A stretch of 64,000 bases of DNA from Planctomycetota bacterium (GTDB lineage: Bacteria; Planctomycetota; PLA2; JAEUHO01), in contig JACKGW010000011.1 of the NCBI GenBank assembly GCA_020631815.1, positions 1 to 64,000 on the forward strand, read 5' to 3'. The stretch's first letter is position 1. The number at the start of each line of letters is the position of its first letter. Below are positions 20,256 to 29,435 of the stretch, piece by piece. A model generated the notes under the pieces. The model was given only the letters and a program-made list of their open reading frames with translations, made no database searches and was not told the origin of the DNA. The position numbers and the translations under genes are program-made.

Positions 20256-20430
20256 TTGGCCCGGGCCGCCAAGGCGGCCCGATGCGACTTCTTGCCCCGC
20301 CCGCCAAGGCGGCCCGATGCGACCTTTGGCCCCGCCCGCCAAGGCGGGCGGATGCGATATCTGATTGCCCGGGGCGCGAAGGCGGGCGGATGCGGCCCCT
20401 TTGCCCGGGCCGCCAAGGCGGCCCCCCGCG
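20256..20430. repeat. Five tandem GC-rich hairpin repeats after tRNA-Leu
   Basis: Five direct units of about 35-43 bp each contain a stem of type GGCCGCC-AA-GGCGGCC followed by ATGCGA or similar. Unit 3 has changed both sides (GCCCGCC/GGCGGGC), keeping the pairing, while units 2 and 4 are imperfect. The array could terminate the tRNA transcript or encode a structured RNA. The remaining bases up to 20534 hold nothing else visible. Confidence 0.6.
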
Positions 20431-20534
20431 ACCGCGCCATGACCTGCGGATCGGTCCCCGGCGTACCCTGGAGGGGCCGGCGGTAACGTGGCGCCGCAGG
20501 CAGCCGATTTCATCGGTACGGGAGGGTGATCGCC

Positions 20535-21890
20535 ATGTCCGAGACCATCCGCACGTCCGCGCGCGCCCTGGGCGCGGCCCTCGTGGGGACGAGCCTGCTG
20601 CTGGCGGGCTGCCAGGGTCTGCCCCTGCCGTCCGCACCCCCGCTCTTCGGCAGCGCCGACGGGACGCCGGCCAATGCGCCTGCACCCGCCTACGCGGACG
20701 CGCCGGTCGTGGCCGACGCGCCCGTGTACGCCGGTGAGCCCGGCACGGTCGTCAGCGCGGAGACCGCGGCTGTGCCTGCCGACATGGGTGTCGCTCCGGG
20801 TCGCCCGCCCGACGCCGCTCCCGGCCAGGTCTGGTGCTACGTGCACGTTCCGCCGGTCTACGAGACGCAGACCGAGCGTGTCTGCATCCGCCAAGCCGAG
20901 ACCCGCCGCATCTGGGTGCCGCCCGTCACGCAGGTCGTCGAAGAGCAGGTCATGGTCGAGCCCGAGCGCCGCATCCGCGTGCAGGTGCCCGCGCAGTTCG
21001 CCGACCAGCAGCGTCAGGTGCAGGTGCAGCCCGGACGCCTCGAGTGGCAGAAGGTCGAGTGCCAGGGAGCCGAGCTCAAGCCCGCCGAGTCGATCGGTGG
21101 CTGCTGGACCCTCGCCGAGCTGCCGCCCATCTACGAGATGCGCACCGAGCGCATCTGCACGCAGCCCGAAGCGTGGCGCGAGGAAGTCGTTCCGGCGCGC
21201 TACGAGATGCGCCGCAAGACGGTCGAAGTGCAGCCCGGTCGCTGGCGCGAGGAGCAGGACCCCGCGCAGTACGAGACCCGCACCCGCGAGGTGCAGATCT
21301 CGGCCGCACGCTGGGAGTGGCGCCGCAACGACGTGTGCGAAGTGCCCGGCGCGATGACGGTCGTGCCCGATGGTGGCCCCGCGCCGTCGGCCGGAAGCGG
21401 CGCGCCCGTCCTGACGCGACCCGCCGGCGGGGGCGATCTCGAGCGCGCCTGGGGCTTCGAAGGTGCGGGCCAGACGCCCGCGCCGGTCGTGCAGCAGCCC
21501 TGGCCCGTGCAGCCGGTCAGCCCGGCCTCGCCCTCCGGGGGCGAAGCATCGACCGGCGGGATGTCGAGCGACGAGCTGGTTCCCCCGTCGGGCGAGATGT
21601 TCGTCGATCCGCGCGCGGTCCAGACGCAGCCGCCGCCGTCCGTCTACGGCGACACCCCGCCGTCGCGGACCGTGCCCGCGCCCGCGCCCGCACCGGCGCC
21701 CGCGAACCAGTGGCCTGCGCCTGCGCCGGCCCCGACGAACGTGCCGCGCCCGCAGGCTCGGCCTCCGGTCGTCCAGCCGCCCGTGGTCCAGCCCCCCGTG
21801 GTGCAGCCGCCGGTCGTGACGCCGCCGCAGAACCAGCCGCCGGTCGTCCCGCCGAACGAGCTGCCGCCGATCCCGACCTTCGACGACTGA
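20535..21890 (+). CDS. Repeat-containing outer-surface lipoprotein with Pro-rich tail
   Basis: A 451-residue predicted lipoprotein. A type II signal ends in the lipobox LLLAGC, with the Cys near residue 26. The middle part repeats a motif like PPVYETQTERVCIRQ...RIWVPP / PPIYEMRTERICTQP...WREEVVP / V.V.PGRWREEQ about five times, with conserved Cys pairs. The C-terminal 150 residues are Pro/Ala-rich and end in PPVVQ repeats, as for a wall-spanning or peptidoglycan-crossing linker. The ATG at 20535 follows GGGAGG at about nine bases. The function is unknown; an envelope structural or adhesive role is an inference. Confidence 0.75.
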   Translation: MSETIRTSARALGAALVGTSLLLAGCQGLPLPSAPPLFGSADGTPANAPAPAYADAPVVADAPVYAGEPGTVVSAETAAVPADMGVAPGRPPDAAPGQVWCYVHVPPVYETQTERVCIRQAETRRIWVPPVTQVVEEQVMVEPERRIRVQVPAQFADQQRQVQVQPGRLEWQKVECQGAELKPAESIGGCWTLAELPPIYEMRTERICTQPEAWREEVVPARYEMRRKTVEVQPGRWREEQDPAQYETRTREVQISAARWEWRRNDVCEVPGAMTVVPDGGPAPSAGSGAPVLTRPAGGGDLERAWGFEGAGQTPAPVVQQPWPVQPVSPASPSGGEASTGGMSSDELVPPSGEMFVDPRAVQTQPPPSVYGDTPPSRTVPAPAPAPAPANQWPAPAPAPTNVPRPQARPPVVQPPVVQPPVVQPPVVTPPQNQPPVVPPNELPPIPTFDD

Positions 21891-21938
21891 GCCCGCGTCC
21901 CGCGCGACCCTTGCTTGTGCTGCACGTACCGTGGGCTC

Positions 21939-24401
21939 ATGGCCCGCTGGCGACACTGCCATCTGCTTGCCGTGATCGCGCTGACCGCCGTGCTCGGCGG
22001 TCCGCGTGACGTACGCGGTGAGGAAGGCGGGCCTTCCTCCGGAGGGCCCCCCGTGGTCGAGAACCGCCTCGCCAAGGAACGCAGTCCCTACCTGCGTCAG
22101 CATCGGACGAACCCGGTCGACTGGTACCCGTGGAGTGACGAGGCCTTCGCGCGCGCCCGCGAGCTGGACCGCCCGGTCTTCCTCTCGGTCGGCTACGCCG
22201 CGTGCCACTGGTGCCACGTCATGGAGCACGAGTCCTTCGAGGATCGTGCGACCGCCGACCTGCTCAACGCCACCTTCGTCTGCGTGAAGGTGGACCGCGA
22301 AGAGCGGCCCGACGTGGACGCCCTCTACATGCAGGCCGTGCAGCTGTTCGGGCGCGGCGGCTGGCCCATGACCGTCCTGCTGATGCCCGACGGCAGGCCC
22401 TTTCTGGGGGCTACGTACCTGCCGGCCTCCAACCTGCGCGAGCTGACCAAGGAAATCGGTCGCCTTTGGACGGGCGACCGCACGGTTCTCGAACGCCAGG
22501 CAGACCATCTCGCCGAGCGCATCAAGGCCATGAGCGACGGACCGGCGCTCCCGCCCACGGAGGCCAGCGACGACGCGCTGCTGGCGCTCGCGCGCCATGC
22601 CATCGGGGCCCGCTTCGACCCGGTCCACGCCGGCTACGGCGACGCGCAGTCCGGCTGGCGTCCCAAGTTCCCCCCGCACGCCGAGCTGCTGTGGGTCCTG
22701 GAGGGCGATGACGCCCCGGCCGACGCCCTCGAACGCGCGCGGCGCACGCTCGAGGCCATGGAGCGCGGCGGCATCCACGATCACGTCGTGGGCGGCTTCC
22801 ATCGCTACAGCACCGATCGCGCGTGGGTGCTGCCGCACTTCGAGAAGATGCTCTACGACAACGCCCTGCTGGGGCGCGCCTACGCCGCCGCGGCCAAGCG
22901 CTTCGACGCCCCGCGCCTGGCCCGCGCCGCGCGGCGCACCTTCGCGTGGATCGAGGCCGCGCTGCATCGTCCGACCGGAGGCTACGCGTCCAGTCTCGAC
23001 GCCGACACGCACGGCGAGGAGGGCCTCACCATCACGTGGCCTGCCGAGGAGCTGCGCGACCTGCTGCCGCCGGACCTGGCGGCCGTCGTCTTCGATCTCG
23101 CCGCCATCACGGTCGAGGGCAACGTGCTCGACGAGGCCACGCGACGTCCGACGGGCCGCAACGTGCTGTACATGGCGCGGCCCCTCGCCGAAGTCGCCGA
23201 GCGGCGCGGGCTGGGCGAGGCCGAGGTCGTGGAGCGCTTCGACCAAGCGCTCGAGGTGCTGGCGCCCATCCGCGCGAAGCGCCCGCAGCCGGGCTTGGAC
23301 GACAAGGTCATCACGGCGTGGAACGGACTCCTCGTCTCCGCGATGGCGCGCGCTTCGCGCGATCTCGAGGACCCGGTCTTGCTCGACCGCGCACGCGCGC
23401 TCGCCACGTTCCTCCTGGAGCACGCGCGTCGCGCCGACGGCACGCTGCTCCGATTCCCCACGGACAGCGGGCCGGAGATCCCGGGGTTTGCCGAAGACCA
23501 CGTCCATCTCGTCGAAGGGCTGCTCGACCTGCACGACGTGACGGGCGAGGCCTCGTGGTTTGCCGCCGCGAAGGACCTGGCCCAGCGCCTGGTCGACGGC
23601 TTCGAAGACACGGACCGCGGCGGCTTCTGGACGACGTCGGACGCCGTGCACGAGTCGCTGCTGGCGCGCACGAAGGAAGCCTGGGACAGCCCGATTCCTT
23701 CCGACAACGGAACCGCCGCGCGCCTGCTCGTTCGCATCGCCGAGCAGACCGGCGACGCGGCATGGCGCAGCGCGGCACGCAGGACCCTGGGTGCGTGGCG
23801 CCCGCTGCTTGCCAATGCGGGCATGGCGCCGGGCCTCGTTGCGCTCTACCGCGCGCTGGACGAGGCGCGCGAAGACGCGCTGCCGACGTCCGTTCCCATC
23901 GCAGCCGACGCACAAGCAGGCACCGACGTGGTCCAGGCGAAGGCCTGGCTGGAGCGCGCCGACGCCATTCGCGAGAGTCGCGTGCGCATTGCCGTCGAGC
24001 TCTCCCTCCAGGCGGGCTGGCACGTCGGCGCCCTCGACGAGGCGCTGGGCGCGGCGGCTACGCGTGTCCGACTGGCGCGTCCCCTGCCGGGCATGGCGCT
24101 CGGCGAGCCGCGCGTCATCGGGGGGACGGCCTGGGCAGGCGACGCGCCCGGGTGGGAGGGGACGCTGCAGCTGGAGATCGACCTGCTCCTCGCCGCCGAC
24201 GTGGCGCCGGGCCCGCGGCGCTTGGCGCTCGAGGTGGTCGTGCAGCCCTGCGACGACCGCGGGACGTGCCTCCTGCCCGCCACGTTGGAGCTGCCCCTGG
24301 CGCTTCGCGTGGGGGAGGCCGAAGGCCCGGCCCGGCACCCGGGCCGGTTCCCCGATCCGGGCGTCCCCGCGCACCAAGGGGGGGACGCGCGCGACGGTTG
24401 A
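21939..24401 (+). CDS. DUF255 thioredoxin-domain protein with DsbD-alpha-like C-terminus
   Basis: An 820-residue protein. A signal-like N-terminus (LLAVIALTAVLGG) precedes the DUF255 thioredoxin-like domain with the redox motif CHWCHVM at residues 89-95. An (alpha/alpha)6 barrel similar to N-acylglucosamine epimerases follows, to about residue 640. The last 160 residues resemble the N-terminal domain of DsbD, with QPCDDRGTCLLP as the Cys pair. This C-terminal part is not usual in YyaL/SPATA20 proteins and suggests coupling to a thiol-disulfide relay. The start at ATG 21939 is preferred to an upstream GTG because it begins the signal peptide. It is followed at 35 bp by osmC. Confidence 0.85.
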   Translation: MARWRHCHLLAVIALTAVLGGPRDVRGEEGGPSSGGPPVVENRLAKERSPYLRQHRTNPVDWYPWSDEAFARARELDRPVFLSVGYAACHWCHVMEHESFEDRATADLLNATFVCVKVDREERPDVDALYMQAVQLFGRGGWPMTVLLMPDGRPFLGATYLPASNLRELTKEIGRLWTGDRTVLERQADHLAERIKAMSDGPALPPTEASDDALLALARHAIGARFDPVHAGYGDAQSGWRPKFPPHAELLWVLEGDDAPADALERARRTLEAMERGGIHDHVVGGFHRYSTDRAWVLPHFEKMLYDNALLGRAYAAAAKRFDAPRLARAARRTFAWIEAALHRPTGGYASSLDADTHGEEGLTITWPAEELRDLLPPDLAAVVFDLAAITVEGNVLDEATRRPTGRNVLYMARPLAEVAERRGLGEAEVVERFDQALEVLAPIRAKRPQPGLDDKVITAWNGLLVSAMARASRDLEDPVLLDRARALATFLLEHARRADGTLLRFPTDSGPEIPGFAEDHVHLVEGLLDLHDVTGEASWFAAAKDLAQRLVDGFEDTDRGGFWTTSDAVHESLLARTKEAWDSPIPSDNGTAARLLVRIAEQTGDAAWRSAARRTLGAWRPLLANAGMAPGLVALYRALDEAREDALPTSVPIAADAQAGTDVVQAKAWLERADAIRESRVRIAVELSLQAGWHVGALDEALGAAATRVRLARPLPGMALGEPRVIGGTAWAGDAPGWEGTLQLEIDLLLAADVAPGPRRLALEVVVQPCDDRGTCLLPATLELPLALRVGEAEGPARHPGRFPDPGVPAHQGGDARDG

Positions 24402-24436
24402 TAGAACACCGGCTCCCCCGCCTCGAGGAGTGCCCC

Positions 24437-24862
24437 ATGTCGTCTCGCTACGAAGTCCTGGCCAGCAGCGCGGACGGGCGAAGCATCGCCGTCGAGGCCG
24501 GAGACCGGAAGACGACCGTGGACCTCTCGGCGGCACTCGGCGGCCCCGGTGAGAACCCCAACCCGGACGAGACGCTCATCGCGGCGCTCGGCGCCTGCAC
24601 GATCATCACGTTGCACCTCTACGCGGCGCGCAAGGGCTGGGCCATCGGCCCGGTGCAGGTTCGCGTCTCGATGGACGTCCCCGGCGGCGACCAGCCGGCC
24701 CACATCGAGCAGATCGTGCACATCCCCGCCGAGCTCGACGCCGAGCAGCGCGAGCGGCTCGAGCAGATCGCCGGACGTTGCCCCATCCACCGCCTGCTGG
24801 CCGGTCCGATGACCTTCGAAGATCGCCTCGGGACCGCGGACGAGGTCGGGGCCGTCGCATGA
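24437..24862 (+). CDS. OsmC family peroxidase-like protein
   Basis: A 141-residue OsmC/Ohr-fold protein expected to reduce organic hydroperoxides with two redox cysteines, Cys54 in LGACTIITLHLY and Cys115 in GRCPIHRLL. It starts at ATG 24437 with GAGGAG upstream. Its stop overlaps the queF start (ATGA), so the two are translationally coupled. The upstream DUF255 redox protein supports a thiol/oxidative stress context. Confidence 0.92.
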   Translation: MSSRYEVLASSADGRSIAVEAGDRKTTVDLSAALGGPGENPNPDETLIAALGACTIITLHLYAARKGWAIGPVQVRVSMDVPGGDQPAHIEQIVHIPAELDAEQRERLEQIAGRCPIHRLLAGPMTFEDRLGTADEVGAVA

Positions 24863-25230
24863 GCGTCCCGCCCCGCCCGGACCGCGCCCTGCTGGAGGTG
24901 TTCCCCAACCCGGCGCCCCAGCGGGACTACGAGATCGTCCACGTGGCGGAGGAGTTCACGTCGCTCTGCCCGATCACCGGGCACCCGGACTTCGCGGCCA
25001 TCGAGCTGGCCTACGTGCCCGAGGCCACGTGCGTCGAGCTGAAGTCGCTGAAGGTCTACCTGCAGGCCTATCGCAATGAGGGCGTGTTCTACGAGGCCCT
25101 GGTCAATCGCATCGCCGACGACCTGGTCGCCGTGCTGGCCCCGCGGCGCCTCGTCCTGACCGGACGCTTCCGCGGTCGCGGCGGCATCCGGAGCGACATC
25201 CGCGTCGCCTTCCCGGGAGCGACGTCGTGA
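24859..25230 (+). CDS. queF: NADPH-dependent 7-cyano-7-deazaguanine reductase
   Basis: A 123-residue short (type I) QueF that reduces preQ0 to preQ1 in queuosine synthesis. The nucleophilic Cys37 and Asp44 are in SLCPITGHPDF, and the QueF motif E..SLKVYLQAYRNEGVFYE binds NADPH and substrate. It starts at ATG 24859 overlapping the osmC stop, and its stop overlaps the GTG of the phosphatase gene. The other queuosine genes are not in the window. Confidence 0.96.
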   Translation: MSVPPRPDRALLEVFPNPAPQRDYEIVHVAEEFTSLCPITGHPDFAAIELAYVPEATCVELKSLKVYLQAYRNEGVFYEALVNRIADDLVAVLAPRRLVLTGRFRGRGGIRSDIRVAFPGATS

Positions 25231-26516
25231 CGGACGGTGCCGGCGAGATCAAGCGTCTCGAGCGCGAGCTGGACCGCCAGCGGCGCTTGGCGGAGGCCGC
25301 GTACGCGCTGCACTCCAGCCTCGATCTCGGCGAGCTGCTGCAGATCATCCTCACGTGCGCACGGGAGGGCGTGCGTGCGGACCGCGGCACGGTCTTCCTG
25401 CTCTCCAAGGACGGCAAGGAGCTCTGGTCGCGCGTGCTGGCCGGGGACAACGCCCTCGAGATCCACCTGCCCGTCGGCAAGGGCATCGCCGGCGCCGTCG
25501 GCGCCACGGGCGAGACCATCCGCATCGCGGATGCCTACGACGACCCGCGCTTTGACCGCAGCTGGGACAAGAAGAGCGGCTTCCGCACCAAGCAGATCCT
25601 CTGCGCGCCCATCCGCAGCCGCGAGGGCGTCGTGGTGGGTGTGTTCCAGCTGCTCAACAAGCTCTCGGACCAGCCCTTCGGCCAGGAAGACGAGGATTTC
25701 CTCGAAGCGCTGTCGGTGCCCGTCGCCCTGGCCGTCGAGAACGCGCGCTTGCACCTGGCGAGCATCGAGAAGGAGCGCCAGGACAAGGAGATCGCGCTCG
25801 CCCAGAACGTGCAGCGCGGCATCCAGCCCGAGCGCATGGACACCACGGTGGGTCCCATCGAGGTCGCCGGCCTCAACGTGCTCTGCGAAGATGCCAGCGG
25901 CGACTACTACGACGTCTTCGAGCTCCCGAGCGGTCGCTTGGCCGTGGTGATCGGCGACGTGTCGGGTCACGGGTTGCACTGCGCGCTCGTGATGGCGCAA
26001 GCGCGCGCGTTCCTGCGCGCCTACAGCCGTACGTCGGACACGCTCGAAGACACGCTGACGGCGCTCAACGACTTCCTCGCCCGCGACCTGACGGGCGGTC
26101 GCTTCCTCACGTTCTTCATCGCCCTGGTCGATCCCCAGAGCGGTCGCGTGGTGTGGGGCAATGCCGGGCATCTTCCGCCCCTGGTCCGCCGCGCCGACGG
26201 CACGATCGAGACGCTGGACGCCGCGGGTCGCGTGCTGGGCATCTTCCCGGGCCCGGGCTTCCCCGAAGGCGAGCCCTTCGACTTGGGCCCCGGCGACTCG
26301 ATCCTGCTCTACACCGATGGCGCGACGGAAGCCCGCTCGGCGGAAGACGAGAACGACCTGTTCGGCGAGAGGCGTCTACGCACGGTGGTCGCGGAGCACG
26401 GCGCCGACGCACCGCGCGCCTACCTCGACGCGATCGTGGCCGCCTTGCTCGCCCACACCGACCAAGACGAGATGGGGGACGACCTCACGCTTGTCGCGGT
26501 GCGACGGACGCCGTAG
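25227..26516 (+). CDS. GAF-domain PP2C/SpoIIE phosphatase (RsbU-like)
   Basis: A 429-residue signalling phosphatase. A short coiled coil (residues 6-30) leads to a GAF sensor domain (about 30-175, with HLPVGKGIAGAVGATGET and APIRSREGVVVGVF), then a second coiled coil and a PP2C-like SpoIIE domain (about 215-425). Metal-binding Asp motifs are GDYYDVF, GDVSGHG, YTDGATEA and DDLTL. It would dephosphorylate an anti-anti-sigma factor in a partner-switching pathway, though no STAS or RsbW-like gene is in the window. The GTG start overlaps the queF stop. Confidence 0.92.
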   Translation: MTDGAGEIKRLERELDRQRRLAEAAYALHSSLDLGELLQIILTCAREGVRADRGTVFLLSKDGKELWSRVLAGDNALEIHLPVGKGIAGAVGATGETIRIADAYDDPRFDRSWDKKSGFRTKQILCAPIRSREGVVVGVFQLLNKLSDQPFGQEDEDFLEALSVPVALAVENARLHLASIEKERQDKEIALAQNVQRGIQPERMDTTVGPIEVAGLNVLCEDASGDYYDVFELPSGRLAVVIGDVSGHGLHCALVMAQARAFLRAYSRTSDTLEDTLTALNDFLARDLTGGRFLTFFIALVDPQSGRVVWGNAGHLPPLVRRADGTIETLDAAGRVLGIFPGPGFPEGEPFDLGPGDSILLYTDGATEARSAEDENDLFGERRLRTVVAEHGADAPRAYLDAIVAALLAHTDQDEMGDDLTLVAVRRTP

Positions 26517-26536
26517 GCCGCCTCCGTACGCGCAGG

Positions 26537-27772
26537 CTAGTACCGCCACACGGTGACGGGCGTACCCGCTGCATGGCCCTCCGACGCCGGCGGCACGAGG
26601 ACGAAGCCGTCGGCTCGCGTCGTGGTGGACAGCAGCGAGGCGCCGCGCGTGGCCAGCGGCTCGACCTCTTCGCCCTCGATGCGCACGCGCACGTAGTCCA
26701 GGCGTCCGAGGGCGCTCGCGATGCGCTCGCGCAGGACGCCCTCTTCGGCGCGATACGGCCAGGGGCCCGGGAGCGCCGCCGAACGACGCAGCCACCGGGC
26801 AAGCAGCAGGTCGTAGGCCGCCAAGCACGAGACCGGGTTGCCGGGGAGCAGCGCCACGAGTACGCGCCCGAGCGTGCCGAGCCCCGTCGGCGCTGCGGGC
26901 CGCATGGCCATGCCGTGGAAGACCAGGTTGCCGTGCTCGGCCAGAAGCCGAGGCGCATGGTCTTCCGTGCCCACGCTTGATCCGCCGGTCACGAGGAGGA
27001 GATCGACGTCCGCGCGCAAGGCTTCGGTCAGCTGCTGCGGGTCGTCCGGCACGTACGCGTGGTCCACCACCTCGCCGCCGTCGCGTGCCACGAGCGCCGC
27101 GAGCATGGGCCCGTTGGCGTCGACGATGTATGCGCCCTCGGGCATGCGGCCCACGGGAAGCACCTCGTCACCCGTCACGCAGAGTGCCACGCGCGGTCGT
27201 CGCAGCACGGCGAGCACGTCGTGCCCGAGCGATGCCGCGACGCCGAGGTCCTGGGGCCGCAAGGGACGGTCGGTGGGCACGACGTGGTCGCCGGGCTGGA
27301 TGTCCTCACCGACGCCTCCCACGTGGCGCCGCGGCGTCGTCGGGGCATGCGCTTGGAGGCGCCCCTGTTGCTCGTCGCCGTCCTCGGCGCGGAGCACGGC
27401 GTCGGCGCCGTCGGGTAGCGGCGCGCCCGTCATGATCCGCACGGCCTGACCCGGCCCCACGCGACCCTCGAACGGGTGCCCGGGTCGCGCCATGCCGATC
27501 ACGTCGAACGGACGTGGGTCGCCCGGCGAGGCGCCAAAGGTGGCGGCACCCGCCACGGCCCAGCCGTCCATGGCCGCGCGCTCGAAGCCCGGAACGGGTC
27601 GATCGGCGACCAGCGGGGCTGCCAAGCGCCGACCGGACGCCGCACCCAAGGGCACGACCTCTACGCCGTGCGGCACCGGGTGCTCACCGAGCCAGGCCTG
27701 GACGGCTGCGACGTCCGCACGTTCGCGGAACCCACGCATGCGCACGTCGTCGAAGGGGCGTCGCTCAGCCAC
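26537..27772 (-). CDS. moeA: Molybdopterin molybdenumtransferase
   Basis: A 411-residue MoeA that inserts molybdate into adenylylated molybdopterin. Motifs are the AAMDGWAV loop near residue 68, GEDIQPGD, CVTGDEVLPVG, VTGGSSVGTEDH and LPGNPVSCLAAYDLL, all as in the family. It starts inside the last codons of the diaphorase gene (8-bp overlap), so it is co-translated with it. This pairing points to a molybdenum-dependent dehydrogenase, probably formate dehydrogenase, whose catalytic subunit is not in the window. Confidence 0.94.
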   Translation of the reverse strand: MAERRPFDDVRMRGFRERADVAAVQAWLGEHPVPHGVEVVPLGAASGRRLAAPLVADRPVPGFERAAMDGWAVAGAATFGASPGDPRPFDVIGMARPGHPFEGRVGPGQAVRIMTGAPLPDGADAVLRAEDGDEQQGRLQAHAPTTPRRHVGGVGEDIQPGDHVVPTDRPLRPQDLGVAASLGHDVLAVLRRPRVALCVTGDEVLPVGRMPEGAYIVDANGPMLAALVARDGGEVVDHAYVPDDPQQLTEALRADVDLLLVTGGSSVGTEDHAPRLLAEHGNLVFHGMAMRPAAPTGLGTLGRVLVALLPGNPVSCLAAYDLLLARWLRRSAALPGPWPYRAEEGVLRERIASALGRLDYVRVRIEGEEVEPLATRGASLLSTTTRADGFVLVPPASEGHAAGTPVTVWRY

Positions 27773-29402
27773 GCGGGGCGGCCGCGTCGCGCACCTCGTC
27801 CGGGAAGTGCCGCAGCACGCTGGTGAGCGGGTTCAGGACGACCTGCCCCAAGCCGCAAATCGACGTGAGGCGCAGCGTCTCGTCGAGCTCGACCAAACGA
27901 TCGAGCGCGTCGGCATCGGCGCTCCCCGCCTGCACGGCCTCCAGGACCCGCACGGCCTTCTCGCTGCCCACGCGGCACGGCACGCACTTGCCGCATGACT
28001 CGTTGCGGAAGAACGTCACGACGTTCGTGGCGAGGTCGAGCATGTCGACACCTTCGGCGACGACGAGCACGGCGCCCGAGCCCAACATGCTGCCCGCTTT
28101 GGTCATGGCCTCGAAGTCGAGTGGCGTATCGGCGAGCGAGGCGGGCAAGAACGGCGCGCTGGCACCGCCCGGACAGAAGGCCTTCATCGCGAGCCCGTCG
28201 CGCATCCCGCCGCAGTGCTCGTCGACGAGCGTTCGCACGGTGGTGCCCATCGGTACGCACACCACGCCCGGCTTGGCGACGTCGCCGGCGACGGAGAGGA
28301 ACTTCCAGCCCGTGGCGCCATTCGTGCCGTGCGCCTTCCACGCGGCGGGTCCCTCGCTGAGGATCGCGGGGACGAACGAGAACGTCTCCACGTTGTTCAT
28401 CAGCGTGGGCCGGCCGTGGACGCCGTGGTTCGTGGGGTAGGGGGGCTTGTTGCGCGGCTCGCCGCGCTTGCCTTCGAGGGCCTCGATGAGCGCCGTTTCT
28501 TCACCGAGGATGTAGCCGCCCGGGGAAACGAACACCTCGACGTCCACACCGACCTCGGCAAGCAGGCCAGCTGCCCGCGCGCGCTCGATCTCGCGCCGCA
28601 CGGCGGTGGTCTCTCGACCGTACTCATGACGGATGTAGATCCACGCGTGCGAGGCGCCGGCTACGAGGCAGCCGATCAACAGCCCCTCGAGAACGAGGTG
28701 GGGGAGCTCCTCCAGGACGACGCGGTCCTTGAACGTGCCCGGCTCGGACTCGTCCGCGTTGACGACGGCGTATTTCACGTCGCCCACCGCATCTCGGACA
28801 AAGCGCCACTTGAGGCCCGTCGGGAAGCCGGCGCCGCCCATGCCACGCAGCCCTGCCTCCTTCAGCACGTCCGGCACGTCGCGTCGTGCGGCCTCGCGAT
28901 CGCCGAGGAGGCGCCTCAAGACGCCGTAGCGCGATGCGACGTCCGGGTACGGATCGGTCGGCCAGCGACGTGGCGACGACGTCGGCTCGTCGGAGGGGAG
29001 CGGTGCCTCGCCACGCGCGATGGCGCCCACCTCGGCCGCACTGCCGCCGAGGACGGGCACGTCGTCGACGCAGGCCGCCGGGGCGTGCTCGCAGCGACCC
29101 AGGCACGAGACCTCGTGCACCTCGATGCCGTCGACACCGTCAAGCTCGCTCGCGATCGCATCGCGGTACGTACCCGAACCGCGCAGGTGACATGCGGCGT
29201 CGCGGCACACTGCCACCGTGCGTCGGGGCGGCGGGCTGCGATGGAAGTGCGGGTAGAAGCTGGCCACTTCCTGCAGTCGGTAGAGCGGCGTGGACGTGGC
29301 CTTGGCGTGGGCCGCCAGCACCTCGTCCGACAACCAGCCGTGCTCCGCCTGGAGCTGTTGCAGGACTTGGATCAGGTTCGGGCCGTGCATGGGCGGCAGC
29401 AT
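27765..29402 (-). CDS. Fused NuoE/NuoF-type NADH-binding subunit (FdsGB-like)
   Basis: A 545-residue fusion. Residues 1 to about 130 form a thioredoxin-like [2Fe-2S] domain with CRDAAC and SCLGRC cysteines, as NuoE. The rest is NuoF-like: the NADH/FMN site GMGGAGFPTGLKW and NADESEPGTFKDR, then the [4Fe-4S] motif ESCGKCVPCRVG with a later Cys in SICGLGQ. The partner moeA overlaps it, and there are no other nuo genes, so it is more likely the diaphorase of a soluble NAD-linked formate dehydrogenase or hydrogenase than complex I. The start could be ATG at 29402 or 29390. Confidence 0.92.
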   Translation of the reverse strand: MLPPMHGPNLIQVLQQLQAEHGWLSDEVLAAHAKATSTPLYRLQEVASFYPHFHRSPPPRRTVAVCRDAACHLRGSGTYRDAIASELDGVDGIEVHEVSCLGRCEHAPAACVDDVPVLGGSAAEVGAIARGEAPLPSDEPTSSPRRWPTDPYPDVASRYGVLRRLLGDREAARRDVPDVLKEAGLRGMGGAGFPTGLKWRFVRDAVGDVKYAVVNADESEPGTFKDRVVLEELPHLVLEGLLIGCLVAGASHAWIYIRHEYGRETTAVRREIERARAAGLLAEVGVDVEVFVSPGGYILGEETALIEALEGKRGEPRNKPPYPTNHGVHGRPTLMNNVETFSFVPAILSEGPAAWKAHGTNGATGWKFLSVAGDVAKPGVVCVPMGTTVRTLVDEHCGGMRDGLAMKAFCPGGASAPFLPASLADTPLDFEAMTKAGSMLGSGAVLVVAEGVDMLDLATNVVTFFRNESCGKCVPCRVGSEKAVRVLEAVQAGSADADALDRLVELDETLRLTSICGLGQVVLNPLTSVLRHFPDEVRDAAAPRG

Positions 29403-29435
29403 AGCGGGAAGGCTTCGCCGTCCCGCCCCCTCGCG

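Noticed and set aside
20256..20430. Possible CRISPR array
   Set aside because: Units are imperfect, lack unique spacers of constant length and there are no cas genes.
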